Assembly: GCA_017437755.1 (NCBI GenBank)
Contig: JAFRXI010000006.1
Location: forward strand, 1 to 64,000
Reading direction: 5' to 3'
Length of the DNA: 64,000 nt
From: Bacteroidales bacterium
Lineage (GTDB): Bacteria > Bacteroidota > Bacteroidia > Bacteroidales > UBA932
Part shown: positions 8,419-18,600 of the stretch, piece by piece
How positions within the stretch are numbered: the stretch's first letter is position 1
Layout of the letters: every line of letters starts with the position of its first letter
Notes under the pieces: model-generated
The model's database searches: none
Told to the model about the DNA's origin: nothing
Seen by the model: the letters and a program-made list of their open reading frames with translations, nothing else
Made by a program: the position numbers and the translations under genes

Positions 8419-10698
8419 TTATTCGGCCCAAAGGACATTGTCCAGGCTGGGCGTGAAATTGGAACCGGAAGAAACTATATACTCAAGGTAATTATCAGAT
8501 GACACGCCGAGGTCTGATCCGTCCACCTTGATGCTGCCGCTCACCTTGGCAGAGATAGTGGCCGAAGTAGCTACGTTTCCGAATGCCAGGCCGCAGTACA
8601 TCACATTGTAAACAGGATTGCTGGTAGTCCTTACATACAGATCCATATCGCTCTTTGCCACACTGTTGCCGCTTACGTTGACATTGTCCTTCACAAATCC
8701 CACGAATCCGCCTGCAGCGCCAATCGGACCGCTGGTACCCAGCGCCTTGAAGGAAGCATTGACCGAGCAGTCCTTGATTTCAGCGACACGGGCCAGACCG
8801 ACGATTCCGCCCAACACCGAGTTATTTGTATCGTGACTCCAGCCGGCAGACAGGGTGCCGGTGTTGGAACAACCGGTTATCGTCTGGACATTGGTACCCT
8901 TTCCGATAGCCGCGCCTACGATTCCTCCTACGCCATCCACACGTGCACCGGACTCCGTTGCACTCTTTATACAGGCGTTATGGCGCACCTTACACAGAAT
9001 CGCACCCGAATTGGAACAATTGGTATACGTGGTGGCAAAACCGTTTTTGTCACCATTGTCCAAAGCCGCCGAATCGCCCGATCCTGTAGTATACCAAGCG
9101 GCGGCCCTTCCCAATATTCCTCCTAATGAGGAGCATCCGTTGTTGGAGGCCTCGCCGTCGGAAATCCTGCTGATATCGCCCTTGTTGACACATCCATCGA
9201 ACGAAGTCCCGTTCATATAGACAAGTCCGCATATTCCTCCGATTCCGTTCTTGGTGGGCTTCTTATTGCCGGTCACCGTAACGGATATGTTCCCTTCGTT
9301 GGTGCAGTTGATGAATTTTCCGGCGACACATCCTTCGTTATCGAGTAACGTTGCAGTCGAATTGCCATTGACCGTATGCCCGATGGCGCTGATACCGCCT
9401 CCGTACAAAGCACCGTTTGCAGTTATGGCGAAATCGATGGTGATGTCGCCCTTATTGACGCACTCTTCAACAACGCCGCCGTTCTGTCCGCAGATTGCGC
9501 CGAAAACGCAGCCGCTTGTGGAAAGCGTGAGATTCACCGTGGAAGTGGAGGTGCACTTGTAAATCGTGCCCTTGTTCACCTTGGCTATCGTTGCATTCCC
9601 AGCTACTCCAGGGTTGGCCATAGCAGCGAATGAACCGCCCACAGTAAGGTTCTGGACCTTTCCGTTCTCACCGATGGTGGCGAAGAGCGGCCACTGGTTG
9701 CCGTTTGCGGTCATAACGTGGTTATTGCCCTCGAGGGTGCCGTTGAACGTGCCGTTGGCATACTCAAAATACCCGTCAACGGTTATGTCGGCACCGATCT
9801 TCACGGTCTTGCCGGCAAAGTCGTCACCGTCGGCAACCTGCTTGGCAAAGGCTGCCCACTGGTCGGCGTTCATGATGGCATCGTCAGACGAGCCCGGGAC
9901 GAACGGGATGGTGGTGGGATAGATGGTTCCTTCCGCAGCGGTAAAGCTCTTGGAAGAAACCACCGTGGCCGAATGTCCGTTGACATCCACGGCGGTTACC
10001 GTAAGACCCTTGGAATAGGTTCCGGCGGGGATGGCCACGATGATGGGATTCCCCTGGGCCACACCCTCGCCACAGTCCATGGTGACGGTAGTTCCGGGAT
10101 TGGCCACGCTGATTCCGGAAGAGTTCAGCGTAAAGGTTCCGCAAAGCGGTTCGGCCCCGGAAGTTACGGCAAGGCTCTTGATGGCATCGGTATCGGTCGT
10201 GCCTTCCACCACGAACCTCAGGTAGGCCATGGCATGCTCAAAGGCGATGCCGGCGGTTTCCGAAGCCTGGTAGCCGGTCATTACGGCCACGGCCGGATCA
10301 TAGGAGCCCGCAACGTAAGTCTGCGTGGCAGGAAGGGTTACGCTTCCAAGCACACCCGTGGAGAGGTTGAATGAGCCGTCGACATAGGCCGAAGCGGGGC
10401 TGATGGCATAGAAAGGAGCCTCGGTGGCAGGAATGGTGAAATCGGCCGAAGAGGCGTCCGAACCTACGGTAATTGCGGTGGAAGTGTTTCCGTTCACCAC
10501 AATGGCATCGGAGGAAGTCCAGTTGACGGCAACCCCGTCGAGGACTGTCTTGGTGGAAGGGGCGGAAGCCTTGAGTACGATATAACCGGCGGGAGTTTCA
10601 GCAACGGGATTCTCCGGCTTCTCTACGGTACAAGCCAGTGCAAATGTGCATGCAAGACCTATGGAAATGATATTCAGAGTTTTCATGGTCATGGTCAT
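8419..10698 (-). CDS. Surface lipoprotein with fimbrillin-like N-terminus and GLUG-type repeats
   Basis: 759 residues; the likely start is the ATG at 10686 (MKTLNIIS), two in-frame ATGs lie just upstream. A lipobox (FALAC) follows the signal. Residues about 40-290 look like the fimbrillin-like fold common in Bacteroidales surface proteins (KTVLDGVAVNWTSSDAIVV). Residues about 320-720 contain repeats of the GLUG type, for example GAICGQNGGVVEECVNKGDI, GGICGLVYMNGTSFDGCVNK and GGIVGAAIGKGTNVQTITGC, expected to form a beta-helix. Probably binds glycan or partner proteins at the cell surface. The stop codon of the small upstream ORF touches its first ATG, indicating coupled translation. Confidence 0.8.
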   Translation of the reverse strand: MTMTMKTLNIISIGLACTFALACTVEKPENPVAETPAGYIVLKASAPSTKTVLDGVAVNWTSSDAIVVNGNTSTAITVGSDASSADFTIPATEAPFYAISPASAYVDGSFNLSTGVLGSVTLPATQTYVAGSYDPAVAVMTGYQASETAGIAFEHAMAYLRFVVEGTTDTDAIKSLAVTSGAEPLCGTFTLNSSGISVANPGTTVTMDCGEGVAQGNPIIVAIPAGTYSKGLTVTAVDVNGHSATVVSSKSFTAAEGTIYPTTIPFVPGSSDDAIMNADQWAAFAKQVADGDDFAGKTVKIGADITVDGYFEYANGTFNGTLEGNNHVMTANGNQWPLFATIGENGKVQNLTVGGSFAAMANPGVAGNATIAKVNKGTIYKCTSTSTVNLTLSTSGCVFGAICGQNGGVVEECVNKGDITIDFAITANGALYGGGISAIGHTVNGNSTATLLDNEGCVAGKFINCTNEGNISVTVTGNKKPTKNGIGGICGLVYMNGTSFDGCVNKGDISRISDGEASNNGCSSLGGILGRAAAWYTTGSGDSAALDNGDKNGFATTYTNCSNSGAILCKVRHNACIKSATESGARVDGVGGIVGAAIGKGTNVQTITGCSNTGTLSAGWSHDTNNSVLGGIVGLARVAEIKDCSVNASFKALGTSGPIGAAGGFVGFVKDNVNVSGNSVAKSDMDLYVRTTSNPVYNVMYCGLAFGNVATSATISAKVSGSIKVDGSDLGVSSDNYLEYIVSSGSNFTPSLDNVLWAE

Positions 10699-10851
10699 TT
10701 AAGATTCACTTTGCCAGTCAAAATCGAAACTGCCTTCCTGGAGGTCTTTCACCTTTGCAGATGCACAGAAATTCACCGACAATGCCATTGCCAGCAACCT
10801 GTTTTCCGGAACCAGGTACTTCCGGAGTGTTTTGGTTAATGCTTTTTCCAT
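10699..10851 (-). CDS. 50-residue peptide of the Y-x-V-P...N-F-x-x-S type, paired with the GLUG lipoprotein
   Basis: ATG at 10851, TAA at 10699-10701, 8 bp after the GH5-like stop. The TAA is followed directly by the ATG of the GLUG lipoprotein. The peptide has no signal sequence and no cysteine pair; its core reads KYLVPENRLLAMALSVNF, and the tail is acidic and aromatic (SFDFDWQSES). A second small ORF at 31579-31725 has the same position upstream of a fimbrillin-like lipoprotein and matches at nine positions over 22 with no gap: Y1, V3, P4, R7, A10, N16, F17, S20, K22. That match is the main reason to call it a real gene. Function unknown. Confidence 0.7.
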   Translation of the reverse strand: MEKALTKTLRKYLVPENRLLAMALSVNFCASAKVKDLQEGSFDFDWQSES

Positions 10852-10859
10852 CATTATTA

Positions 10860-11987
10860 TTATTTGGTTTTTGTCATAGACTTGATAAACCGGACCTCAT
10901 CGGGATTCCAGGGGGTTCCGTCGGGGTAGAAAAGGTCGTGGAACCAGACTGGAGGCTCCTCGGTGTAGGGGATCTTCACTCCGTCCTTGTCAGTGGGGTT
11001 CCATGGGTAGTGGCACTGCTGCTTCCCGTTCACAAGACCGTAGCTGAAGCAGCCTATCTTGTTGCGCTTGAAAAGCGGAAGGATGGTGAAATAGTCCGAT
11101 CCCTTGGTCCTTGCCATCCATTCTGAACATAATATGGGACGGTTGAACTGCTTGAGAAGCGTCACGTATTTGTGGCAGTTCTCGTAGTTGCCGTAGCAGT
11201 GGAAGGAAATCACGTCGCTGTTGGCAAGGATGAAGGCCTGTATGGGCATGTTGCAGTTTCCTGCCCCGGGGAGCGCCCAGATGGGGGAAGTAAGTGGCTG
11301 TGAGGGGTTTATCTCACGGGCCCAGCGGTACACCGCCTCAATGAAGGGCAGGGTGTTGAAGGTCTTCGTATTCTCCGGCTCATTGTAAAGGCACCAAGCA
11401 AGAATGCGCGGATCGTCCTTGTACTTTCCTATGATGCACTTGACGTACTCTTCTATGACCGGCCATTTATCCGGATTGTTCACAACGTCCCGGCCCGGGG
11501 ATGACATCCAGACCGAATTGTGGATACCCGGCACGGGTTGCGGCTGAGGTCCCGTGTAAGGGTTCTTTATGGTGCCGCCGTTGGTAAAGAATGTAATCAG
11601 GAGCTTCATCCCGTGCCTGTTGGCGATGCTTACGTATTTCTCAAGACGCTCCATGAAGCCGGCGCGGTCCTCCTGCCAGACAATATCGCAGAGGAAGAGG
11701 CGTATAACGTTGAAGCCCAGGTCTTGTGCAAGGCCGAGTTCCCAGTCCACGAGCTTCTCGTCAAAGGATTCGGCGGCCCAGATCTCAACCGGGGTGCCGG
11801 AATTCGACGGCATGTAGACGCAGCCCACCGGCCACTCCTGGGCAGCATACCACTCATTTGCCTTCTCCTCGCTCCAGCGAGGCGCGGCAACCGGTTTCTC
11901 CTCCTGGACAACGGCTTTCTTCCTGGCCTGGAGAGGGAGCGCCACAACTAAGGCAGACAACGCTAAAATAACGGCTATCTTTTTCAT
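10860..11987 (-). CDS. GH5-like (cellulase-family) glycoside hydrolase, secreted
   Basis: 375 residues from ATG 11987 (an in-frame TTG at 11993 is less likely). A signal peptide ends near residue 21. The TIM-barrel pattern of clan A hydrolases is clear: GFNVIRLFLCD (beta-2/3), acid/base E203 in WCLYNEPEN, and the likely nucleophile E289 in RPILCSEWMAR. Such retaining enzymes cleave beta-linked glucan, mannan or related chains; the exact subfamily and substrate cannot be told. No linker or binding module is present. Two bases separate it from the upstream Asp-box gene, so it is co-transcribed in the glycan operon. Confidence 0.8.
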   Translation of the reverse strand: MKKIAVILALSALVVALPLQARKKAVVQEEKPVAAPRWSEEKANEWYAAQEWPVGCVYMPSNSGTPVEIWAAESFDEKLVDWELGLAQDLGFNVIRLFLCDIVWQEDRAGFMERLEKYVSIANRHGMKLLITFFTNGGTIKNPYTGPQPQPVPGIHNSVWMSSPGRDVVNNPDKWPVIEEYVKCIIGKYKDDPRILAWCLYNEPENTKTFNTLPFIEAVYRWAREINPSQPLTSPIWALPGAGNCNMPIQAFILANSDVISFHCYGNYENCHKYVTLLKQFNRPILCSEWMARTKGSDYFTILPLFKRNKIGCFSYGLVNGKQQCHYPWNPTDKDGVKIPYTEEPPVWFHDLFYPDGTPWNPDEVRFIKSMTKTK

Positions 11988-11989
11988 TA

Positions 11990-13861
11990 TCAATTGATTT
12001 TAACAGTCATCCACTTTGAGGGCGAATTGGCATCGGCTATCACATCCTCCACATTGTCAACGGTGTCAAAGCAACCGAGATTTACAAGAATCCTTCCCGA
12101 AGAAGCGTCGATCGCGCTGCGGGGGACGGTAATCTCGGCAAGATAGCCGTTGTCTTCGTCGGAATTGTCGCCGGGAGTACCGTCATATGCGGCGGTAACC
12201 TTTGCTCCAAAGTCGAATTCCTTCCAACCTCCGGCATACTGGTCGGTACTTTTCACCCCTTCAAAGCCGAACCGGATCCTCCTGGCCTTGGCCCCGAGTT
12301 TGCCGGTCCCGTCGTCAGGAGCAAGCAGCATGTAGGTGAAATCGCTCTTGGAAAGCGTCCTGTCAAGGACTTCCACCAGGAAATGGTAGTTGTCCTTGTC
12401 CACAGAGCAGCGTAGGGTCGCCTGGGCCTGGGAACGGGACCCCACGAAGAGGGCATCGTCGGCAGTTGTCCATTCAGAATTGTCGGCATCGTTTTTCACA
12501 GGGTGCGAAGATGCCGTAATGCCATGGTTCAGATACAGTTTGGCGATGGCGATGGTAGCATTGTCATGACCGGCGGTGGAGTTGCGCATGGCAGTCAGGA
12601 CAGTATGGGGCGTGGACATGTCAAGTCCTCCCCATGAGCCCTTGCCGGGGAGGAATATCACATCGTCGGCAAATTCCGTGGCCTTGGCATTGCCCAGCTT
12701 TATATGCTGCTTTGAATCGGTTCCGCCATAGGCCAGGACTGTTTCTCCGGAAGGGAACTGCACCAGATATGGAGCCGCTCCGCGGGTTACCAGGGAATCT
12801 ATCCTGAGCTTCTTTGGAACCACCTCGTCTCCCTTTAGCGGAATCCACTGCCCGTCTTCGGGAGAGAAGCAGATTGCAATTGAAAACTGGTCGTTGGTAC
12901 CGCCGGATGAATTGATTACCCTCTGGTTGCAGCTTTCCATTGCAAAGGCGAACTGCGAAGTGCCGTTCAGGATTACGCCCACCGGCATCTGGTAGGTATA
13001 GCACCACATTTCGCTTGCATGCTGGGGTTTGATGTTCCACCAGTGCTTGCGCATTACGCGGAGGCCTTCCTGCCCGAGGGCGGGCGACCAGGTGTCGCCC
13101 CCGTCCCTGGAATAGACCATGGTCGTGCCCGAGTGGCTGGAACTTATCCAGGGGCGGCTCTCGGAAAAGAAGCACTGGATCTCTCCTGACGGAAGCTCTA
13201 TCATGTGGGCCTCCCAGCACGGTCCGTGGTAGATTTCCTTCTCACCGAACCAGCTGCGGCCGCCGTCGGAACTCCGCTTGACTATGATTCCCTGCTCGTT
13301 CTTGTAATTGGCGTTCCCGTAGGTCTTTGTGGTACGGAAAGCCGCCACCGCAATCACTTCCCCGTTAGACAGCTGGAAGAAGTTGGGATTGGTGAAATAT
13401 CTCTTGTCCGGGTTTCCGAGGCCGTTTGTCACCGCATAGGATTTCCAGAGGTAGCCCATGTAGGTCCAGGTCTTGAAGTCCTTGGAAATGGCGTAGTAGG
13501 TATCGGAACCATTGGCGTCGCTGGACGATATGGTGTTGTGCCAGCCCAGGATGTAGGACCCGTCCTTAAGCGTACGGATACGGGAATAGGTGGGAAGAAT
13601 CACATTGTTCTCGGCCCCCAGGTCCTGGTATGAGCGCTTGTCCATCTTAAGGACGGCACGGGACCAGTCGGACGCGTGGTCGTTGATGGCGGAAGGCCCC
13701 TGGTTCAATGCCTCGAACGGGGTCATTTCCAGCGTAACGGAACCTCCGGTGGGCTTGCTCCCCCCACCGCCGTGCCCTGGCGAGGGCTCTTTCCCGCAGG
13801 AAATGCACAGCGCCAGGGCAAAACAAAGGGATGTGGTTAAAACTCTAATGCCAATCTTCAT
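11990..13861 (-). CDS. Asp-box (BNR) propeller lipoprotein with C-terminal CBM9-like domain
   Basis: 623 residues from ATG 13861 (MKIGIRVL); further upstream codons in frame lie inside susD and are rejected. Lipobox LCISC is followed by a Gly-rich spacer (GHGGGGS). Propeller landmarks are SRIRTLKDGSYILGWH near residue 83 and Asp boxes SSDGGRSW and SRDGGDTW. From about residue 425 a second domain with NSEWTTADDALFVGSRSQAQ and a segment ending in IRFGFEG resembles CBM9-type modules. Same architecture as 3407-5182, but clearly diverged. It starts 17 bp before the susD stop. Probably a surface or periplasmic exo-acting enzyme of the operon; substrate unknown. Confidence 0.78.
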   Translation of the reverse strand: MKIGIRVLTTSLCFALALCISCGKEPSPGHGGGGSKPTGGSVTLEMTPFEALNQGPSAINDHASDWSRAVLKMDKRSYQDLGAENNVILPTYSRIRTLKDGSYILGWHNTISSSDANGSDTYYAISKDFKTWTYMGYLWKSYAVTNGLGNPDKRYFTNPNFFQLSNGEVIAVAAFRTTKTYGNANYKNEQGIIVKRSSDGGRSWFGEKEIYHGPCWEAHMIELPSGEIQCFFSESRPWISSSHSGTTMVYSRDGGDTWSPALGQEGLRVMRKHWWNIKPQHASEMWCYTYQMPVGVILNGTSQFAFAMESCNQRVINSSGGTNDQFSIAICFSPEDGQWIPLKGDEVVPKKLRIDSLVTRGAAPYLVQFPSGETVLAYGGTDSKQHIKLGNAKATEFADDVIFLPGKGSWGGLDMSTPHTVLTAMRNSTAGHDNATIAIAKLYLNHGITASSHPVKNDADNSEWTTADDALFVGSRSQAQATLRCSVDKDNYHFLVEVLDRTLSKSDFTYMLLAPDDGTGKLGAKARRIRFGFEGVKSTDQYAGGWKEFDFGAKVTAAYDGTPGDNSDEDNGYLAEITVPRSAIDASSGRILVNLGCFDTVDNVEDVIADANSPSKWMTVKIN

Positions 13862-15602
13862 TTTGTTCAAGATTCGTATTCTTTTCACGTTCGGACTGAG
13901 GTATGGCAAACTTATAGAATGCATTACCGCCCCAAATATACTTATAAATCGGTTCACCCCATACATTCTGAAGGCCGTTGTCCTGAGCGAACTTCGTTTC
14001 CTTCCAGGTTCCCCAGCGGAGTTCCTCGGGGAACAGCTGTTCCTCACAGGCCAGTTCCCAGCGTTTCTCGTTCCGGATCCTCACGCGCATGTCATCCTCT
14101 CCGGAAACAGTCACGTACTCGTTTCCGGGCTTGTTGAGAGGAGTCGCCCCTGCACGGTTGCGGACCATGTTCACATAGGTAACGGCTTCCTGCCAGCGGC
14201 CCTGCTCGTTGAGCGCCTCGGCAAGGGAAAGCAGCACGTCGGCGTAACGGATCAGCGGGATGTCCACGGGATTGTATGCGATATTGGTATACTCCCTGCC
14301 CACCGTGACGAACTTGCGGATACTGTAGAGCATATAAGTATTGCTTCCGTAACGGAGGTCGAGCGACGGAGACTGCCAGTCGCGGTAAGGATAACGGCTG
14401 GTATAGGTGGCGTTGGCTCCGGAGGCGCCGCCCACATAAGTCGAGTAAGGAGTGATGGCTATCGCCGCCAAGCGGGGATCCCTGGCGGCATAGGCCGCCT
14501 TGATGCGCGCCTCGTTGCCGGTCTCGTCGTATTTGGACATGTCTGCGCCGGCGGCATTCATGGCGGACTTCTCAGTGTCGTTCAGGCCGTTGCGGAGGAA
14601 GAACACGCTCCTTTCCCTTGGCGACATGGAGTTGTAGCCCGGGAGGTAATCGTCCCAGTTGAAGGGCTTTCCATCGGCATTCTCGAACGAATCCACAAAA
14701 TTCACGTTCAGATAATGCTGGTACTTTCCGTAACCGGTGGTGCAATAATTCCCATAGTTGTTGCTGAAGGCGTTCCCGTTTCCGGATTCCTCCACCATCT
14801 GCACGGAGAAAACCATCTCGTCGCACTTTTCGTTACTCTCGGTGAAGAGGTCGGCATAGCTTCCGGTGAACAGCTTGTAGCCGCATTCTCCCACGGAGAT
14901 GAAGTCCTTCTCGGCATTCTCCCAGTCCTTGAGCCAAAGATATGCCTTGCCCCTGAGGGCGTAAGCGGCCCCCTTGGTCACACGACCGTAATCGGTGTTG
15001 CCGGAAGCATATTTCTTTGGAAGATCAGGATTTTCAATTACTTCCGTAAGTTCATCAACGATGAAGCGCCATACCGCCTCTTCGGTCTCCCGGCCCTTTG
15101 TGTACTCCGAGGGAGCCAGGTTCCTGGTATAGATGGGGACTCCCCTCCAAAGGTAATTGAGCCGGTAATAGTACCAGGCGCGGAGGAACTTGCATTCGGC
15201 AATCCTGCGCGACTTTAGCTCGTCGGACATGTTGGGTACCGATCCGATGTTCGCGATAACGTCATTGGCCCTGTTGACCCCTTCGTAAAACCTCTTCCAA
15301 TACTGCGTAAACATGCCGTTATTGGCCAGCACAGTCCCGAAGAGATAATTGTAATCGAGGTTGTTGATACTCTCCGACGGATCCATGACCGACGAGAATG
15401 AATCCCAGTTCAGGACGCTTCTGTCGGTTGTGTTGAAGTCGTAAAGGAGGTTGGAATACACGCCGGTGACAACACTCTCGGCCAGCACGGACGATGTGAA
15501 CATCGACTCGGAGCTGTTCTGGTTGAACGGGGCACGGTCAAGGAAACCCTTGCAGGACACCATCGCGGCTGCCGCCACAAACAATATGTAAAGCTTTTTC
15601 AT
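13845..15602 (-). CDS. SusD/RagB-family outer-membrane glycan-binding lipoprotein
   Basis: 585 residues. Signal and lipobox MVSCKGFLDRAP are typical of SusD proteins. The helical TPR-like core carries the characteristic segments LRAWYYYRLNYLWRGVPIY, AYALRGKAYLWLKDWENAEK and, near the C-terminus, DIPLIRYADVLLSLAEALNE and ELACEEQLFPEELRWG. SusD lids the SusC pore and hands over oligosaccharides. It lies 6 bp downstream of susC, the canonical pairing, and overlaps the following gene by 17 bp. Confidence 0.95.
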   Translation of the reverse strand: MKKLYILFVAAAAMVSCKGFLDRAPFNQNSSESMFTSSVLAESVVTGVYSNLLYDFNTTDRSVLNWDSFSSVMDPSESINNLDYNYLFGTVLANNGMFTQYWKRFYEGVNRANDVIANIGSVPNMSDELKSRRIAECKFLRAWYYYRLNYLWRGVPIYTRNLAPSEYTKGRETEEAVWRFIVDELTEVIENPDLPKKYASGNTDYGRVTKGAAYALRGKAYLWLKDWENAEKDFISVGECGYKLFTGSYADLFTESNEKCDEMVFSVQMVEESGNGNAFSNNYGNYCTTGYGKYQHYLNVNFVDSFENADGKPFNWDDYLPGYNSMSPRERSVFFLRNGLNDTEKSAMNAAGADMSKYDETGNEARIKAAYAARDPRLAAIAITPYSTYVGGASGANATYTSRYPYRDWQSPSLDLRYGSNTYMLYSIRKFVTVGREYTNIAYNPVDIPLIRYADVLLSLAEALNEQGRWQEAVTYVNMVRNRAGATPLNKPGNEYVTVSGEDDMRVRIRNEKRWELACEEQLFPEELRWGTWKETKFAQDNGLQNVWGEPIYKYIWGGNAFYKFAIPQSEREKNTNLEQNEDWH

Positions 15603-15608
15603 GACCTC

Positions 15609-18600
15609 TTAGAATTTAACGTTAAGACCGATCGTGTACTGCCTCAGGACAGAATAGTAGTTCATGTTGTCGCTGAATTCCGGGTCGATTCCGGGCCATG
15701 CGGTGATGGTGAACAGGTTGTCTCCGGTAAGGAATATCCTTATTCCGCTCATGTGGATCTTCTTTGTCCATTTCTGCGGCAGGGTATATCCCAGCGTAAC
15801 ATTCTTCAGCTTGAGGTAATCCAGCTTGTAGAGGAACAGGTTGGAATAGATGTTGGCACCGTTCTGCTCCGACCCGTAGTTCATGGTAAGACGTCCATGG
15901 CGGGAATTGATATTGGTGCGCGGGTCGTCCGGACTCTCGGGATCGTAGAAATAGTGGTCGTAGGCGATTTCCTTGGGGAGGGTGAACTTGCTGTCGGTTG
16001 AATAGGCGTTGTAACCCACGTATCTCCAGTACTTTGCAGCACCTCCTGCCCCGGTGAAGCGAGCCGTGAGGTCTATTCCCTTCCAGGCAAACTCAAGGTC
16101 AAAGCCATAAAAATACTTGGGGGTCTGCGACACTCCCATGAAGCGATAGTCGTTTGCGTCGCCCCAAACGCCGTCTCCGTTCACGTCGGCATAGATGTAG
16201 TCACCGTACCAGATGCCGGTCTTGCCGACGGTCTTGTTGGGAAGGAAGGAGTTTCCGGCCGCGATCATCGCTTCAAGCCAGGCCATATCCTCCTCGGTAC
16301 GGATCATGCCGTCACGGGGACCGCTTCCGGGGTTGACGGAACCGTCATCGAAGAAGTAAGGGCCGCTTCCCTTGTAAACCTCGGCCAGAATATATTCGTT
16401 GATAAGCCTGCCTTCAATGGTCCGCCTTGCGGGGTCCACCACGGTGGAGACTTCCCCGATATTGGTCTTGTAGGAACGGACTCCGTTGGAATCGGTGACC
16501 CAGCCGGCTTCCAGCGGTCCCCTGTACCTGGTTATAAGATTCCTGTTATATGTAAAGTTCCCGGTAATGCCGTAATGGAATCCGTTGACGGTATCCTTCC
16601 AGCCGGCGGTTACCTCAATGCCACGGTTCAGAACGGCGCAAAGGTTCTGCCACGGGGCGCTCTTGTTGCCTATGGTGGCGAATACCGGGGCCTTGTAGAG
16701 GATTCCGTCGGTAAGGCGGTTGTAGAAATCCACCTCCAGCGACAGCCTGTTGCGAAGGGTGGAGAATTCAATTCCCACGTCAGTCGATGTGGTGGTTTCC
16801 CATTCCAGAAGAACGTTGGAAAGGGTGGACACTGTACCCGAGGTCAGCTTGTTGCCAAAGGGATAGGAATATCCCGAGGCATAGGTGGAAAGATACTCAT
16901 AGTTGCCTATGGAATTGTTTCCAAGCTTTCCCCAGGACGCCCTGAGTTTGAGGTTGTCAACGAAAGAGCCCTTGAGCCACGGCTCCTCCGACATCCTCCA
17001 GCCAACGCTGACCGAAGGGAAGAGGCCCCAGCGGGAACGGCGTGCAAAACGGGAAGATCCGTCGTAACGGAGGTTGACCTCGGCAAGGTATTTCCCGGCA
17101 TATGCGTAGGTAGCCCTGCCGAAAACGGACATCGCCGAATACGATTCGTGCTCTCCGTCAGCCTCGGAAAGGTCTATGACATTGGTGAGTTCATCCAGGA
17201 CATCGTTCTCGAAGCCTTTCTTCGTGACATGGAAATTCTGGTCATCTACGTCGTAGGCCTCAAAGCCCGCCATGGCGGTGACGTCGTGCTTCCCGAACGA
17301 GCGTGCCCAGTCAAGATGGGTCTGGAAGGTCCACCTGTAGTTGTGCGACTGGGTGTACTTGAGCGTCAGCTTGCTCAGGTCCTCATAGGAATAGGCCCAG
17401 GTGTCGCGGCTGAACGAATAGGCGCTGCCGGTTGTTGGGTGCTGCTTCTGAAGGGCCTCGCGGAACGAGTAGTCGAACGAAGCGGTGTACTTGAAGCCCA
17501 GCGGCAGGGTCAGGTTGGTGAACACGGCCGCATTCACGTAATGGGCCACGTTGTTGCCCTTATAGCGGTTGAAGAAATAGAGATTGTTCCGGGATTCGCT
17601 GTTCTGCTCCTGGTTTTCCATCCAGCCGTACTTGCCGTCGTAATAGGGATAAATGCCCGGAACAGCCCTGGAAAGCAGGCTGAAAGATCCGGATATATCA
17701 CTGAGTTCCAGATTATTACGGTATCCGTACACCCTGGTCCCGACCTCCAGCCACTTGTTTATCTGAGAGGATACGTTGGTGCGGAACGTCAGGCGCTGCT
17801 GCGACGAACGGTCAATCACGCCCGGGTTGTTCATGTATGAAGCCGACAGGAGGTAACGGATCCTGCCTGAAGAACCGCTGGCCGAGAGGGAATGCTTCTG
17901 GTAGATTCCCGGCTTGAACATGGCCTTCATCCAGTCCACATTGGGGTAGCAGACATAGTTGGGATAGCCCGATTCGGAAATGCCGTCGGGATCCTTTTCC
18001 TTTTCCCTCCAGAGGTCGATCATGGTCTGGCTGAAAGGCTGTTTCTTGTCCACCTGCCATGCGCTCTCGTTGATGAGTTCCATGTAATCGGCATAGTTGT
18101 CGATGATATTGAAATAGTGCGCCGGCTCCTGGTAGGCCGCCATTCCGGTATACTCCAGATGGAACCTTCCTTCCCTGGGACTCTTGGTGGTGATGAGGAC
18201 TACTCCGTTGGCTCCCCTGTTACCGTAGATGGCGCAGGATGCCGCGTCCTTTAAGACCGATATCGTCTCTATGTCCTGTGGATTGACGTTGTTTATGCTT
18301 CCCTCAAATCCGTCCACTATCACAAGGGGCTGCCAGTTATTCAAGGTTCCAACGCCCCTGATCCTGATGGCAACGCCCTCGTCGCCCGGCTTTCCGGAAT
18401 CCTGGCTGACATACATACCGGCGCTGGTCCCCTGGAGGAGGCCCGCGGTGGTGGTGGCGGGGCGGGATTCCGACAGAGAGGAGTAGTCCACGGTTGAAAC
18501 GGCGCCGGTTATGTTCACCCTCTTCTGGGTGCCGTAACCCACAAACACCAGTTCCTCAAGACTCTCCGCAGAAGGAGTCATATTTACGTCCAAAAGTGCT

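Noticed and set aside
13862-14047. 62-codon N-terminal extension of the second Asp-box protein
   Set aside because: It lies inside susD; a good lipoprotein signal begins at ATG 13861.
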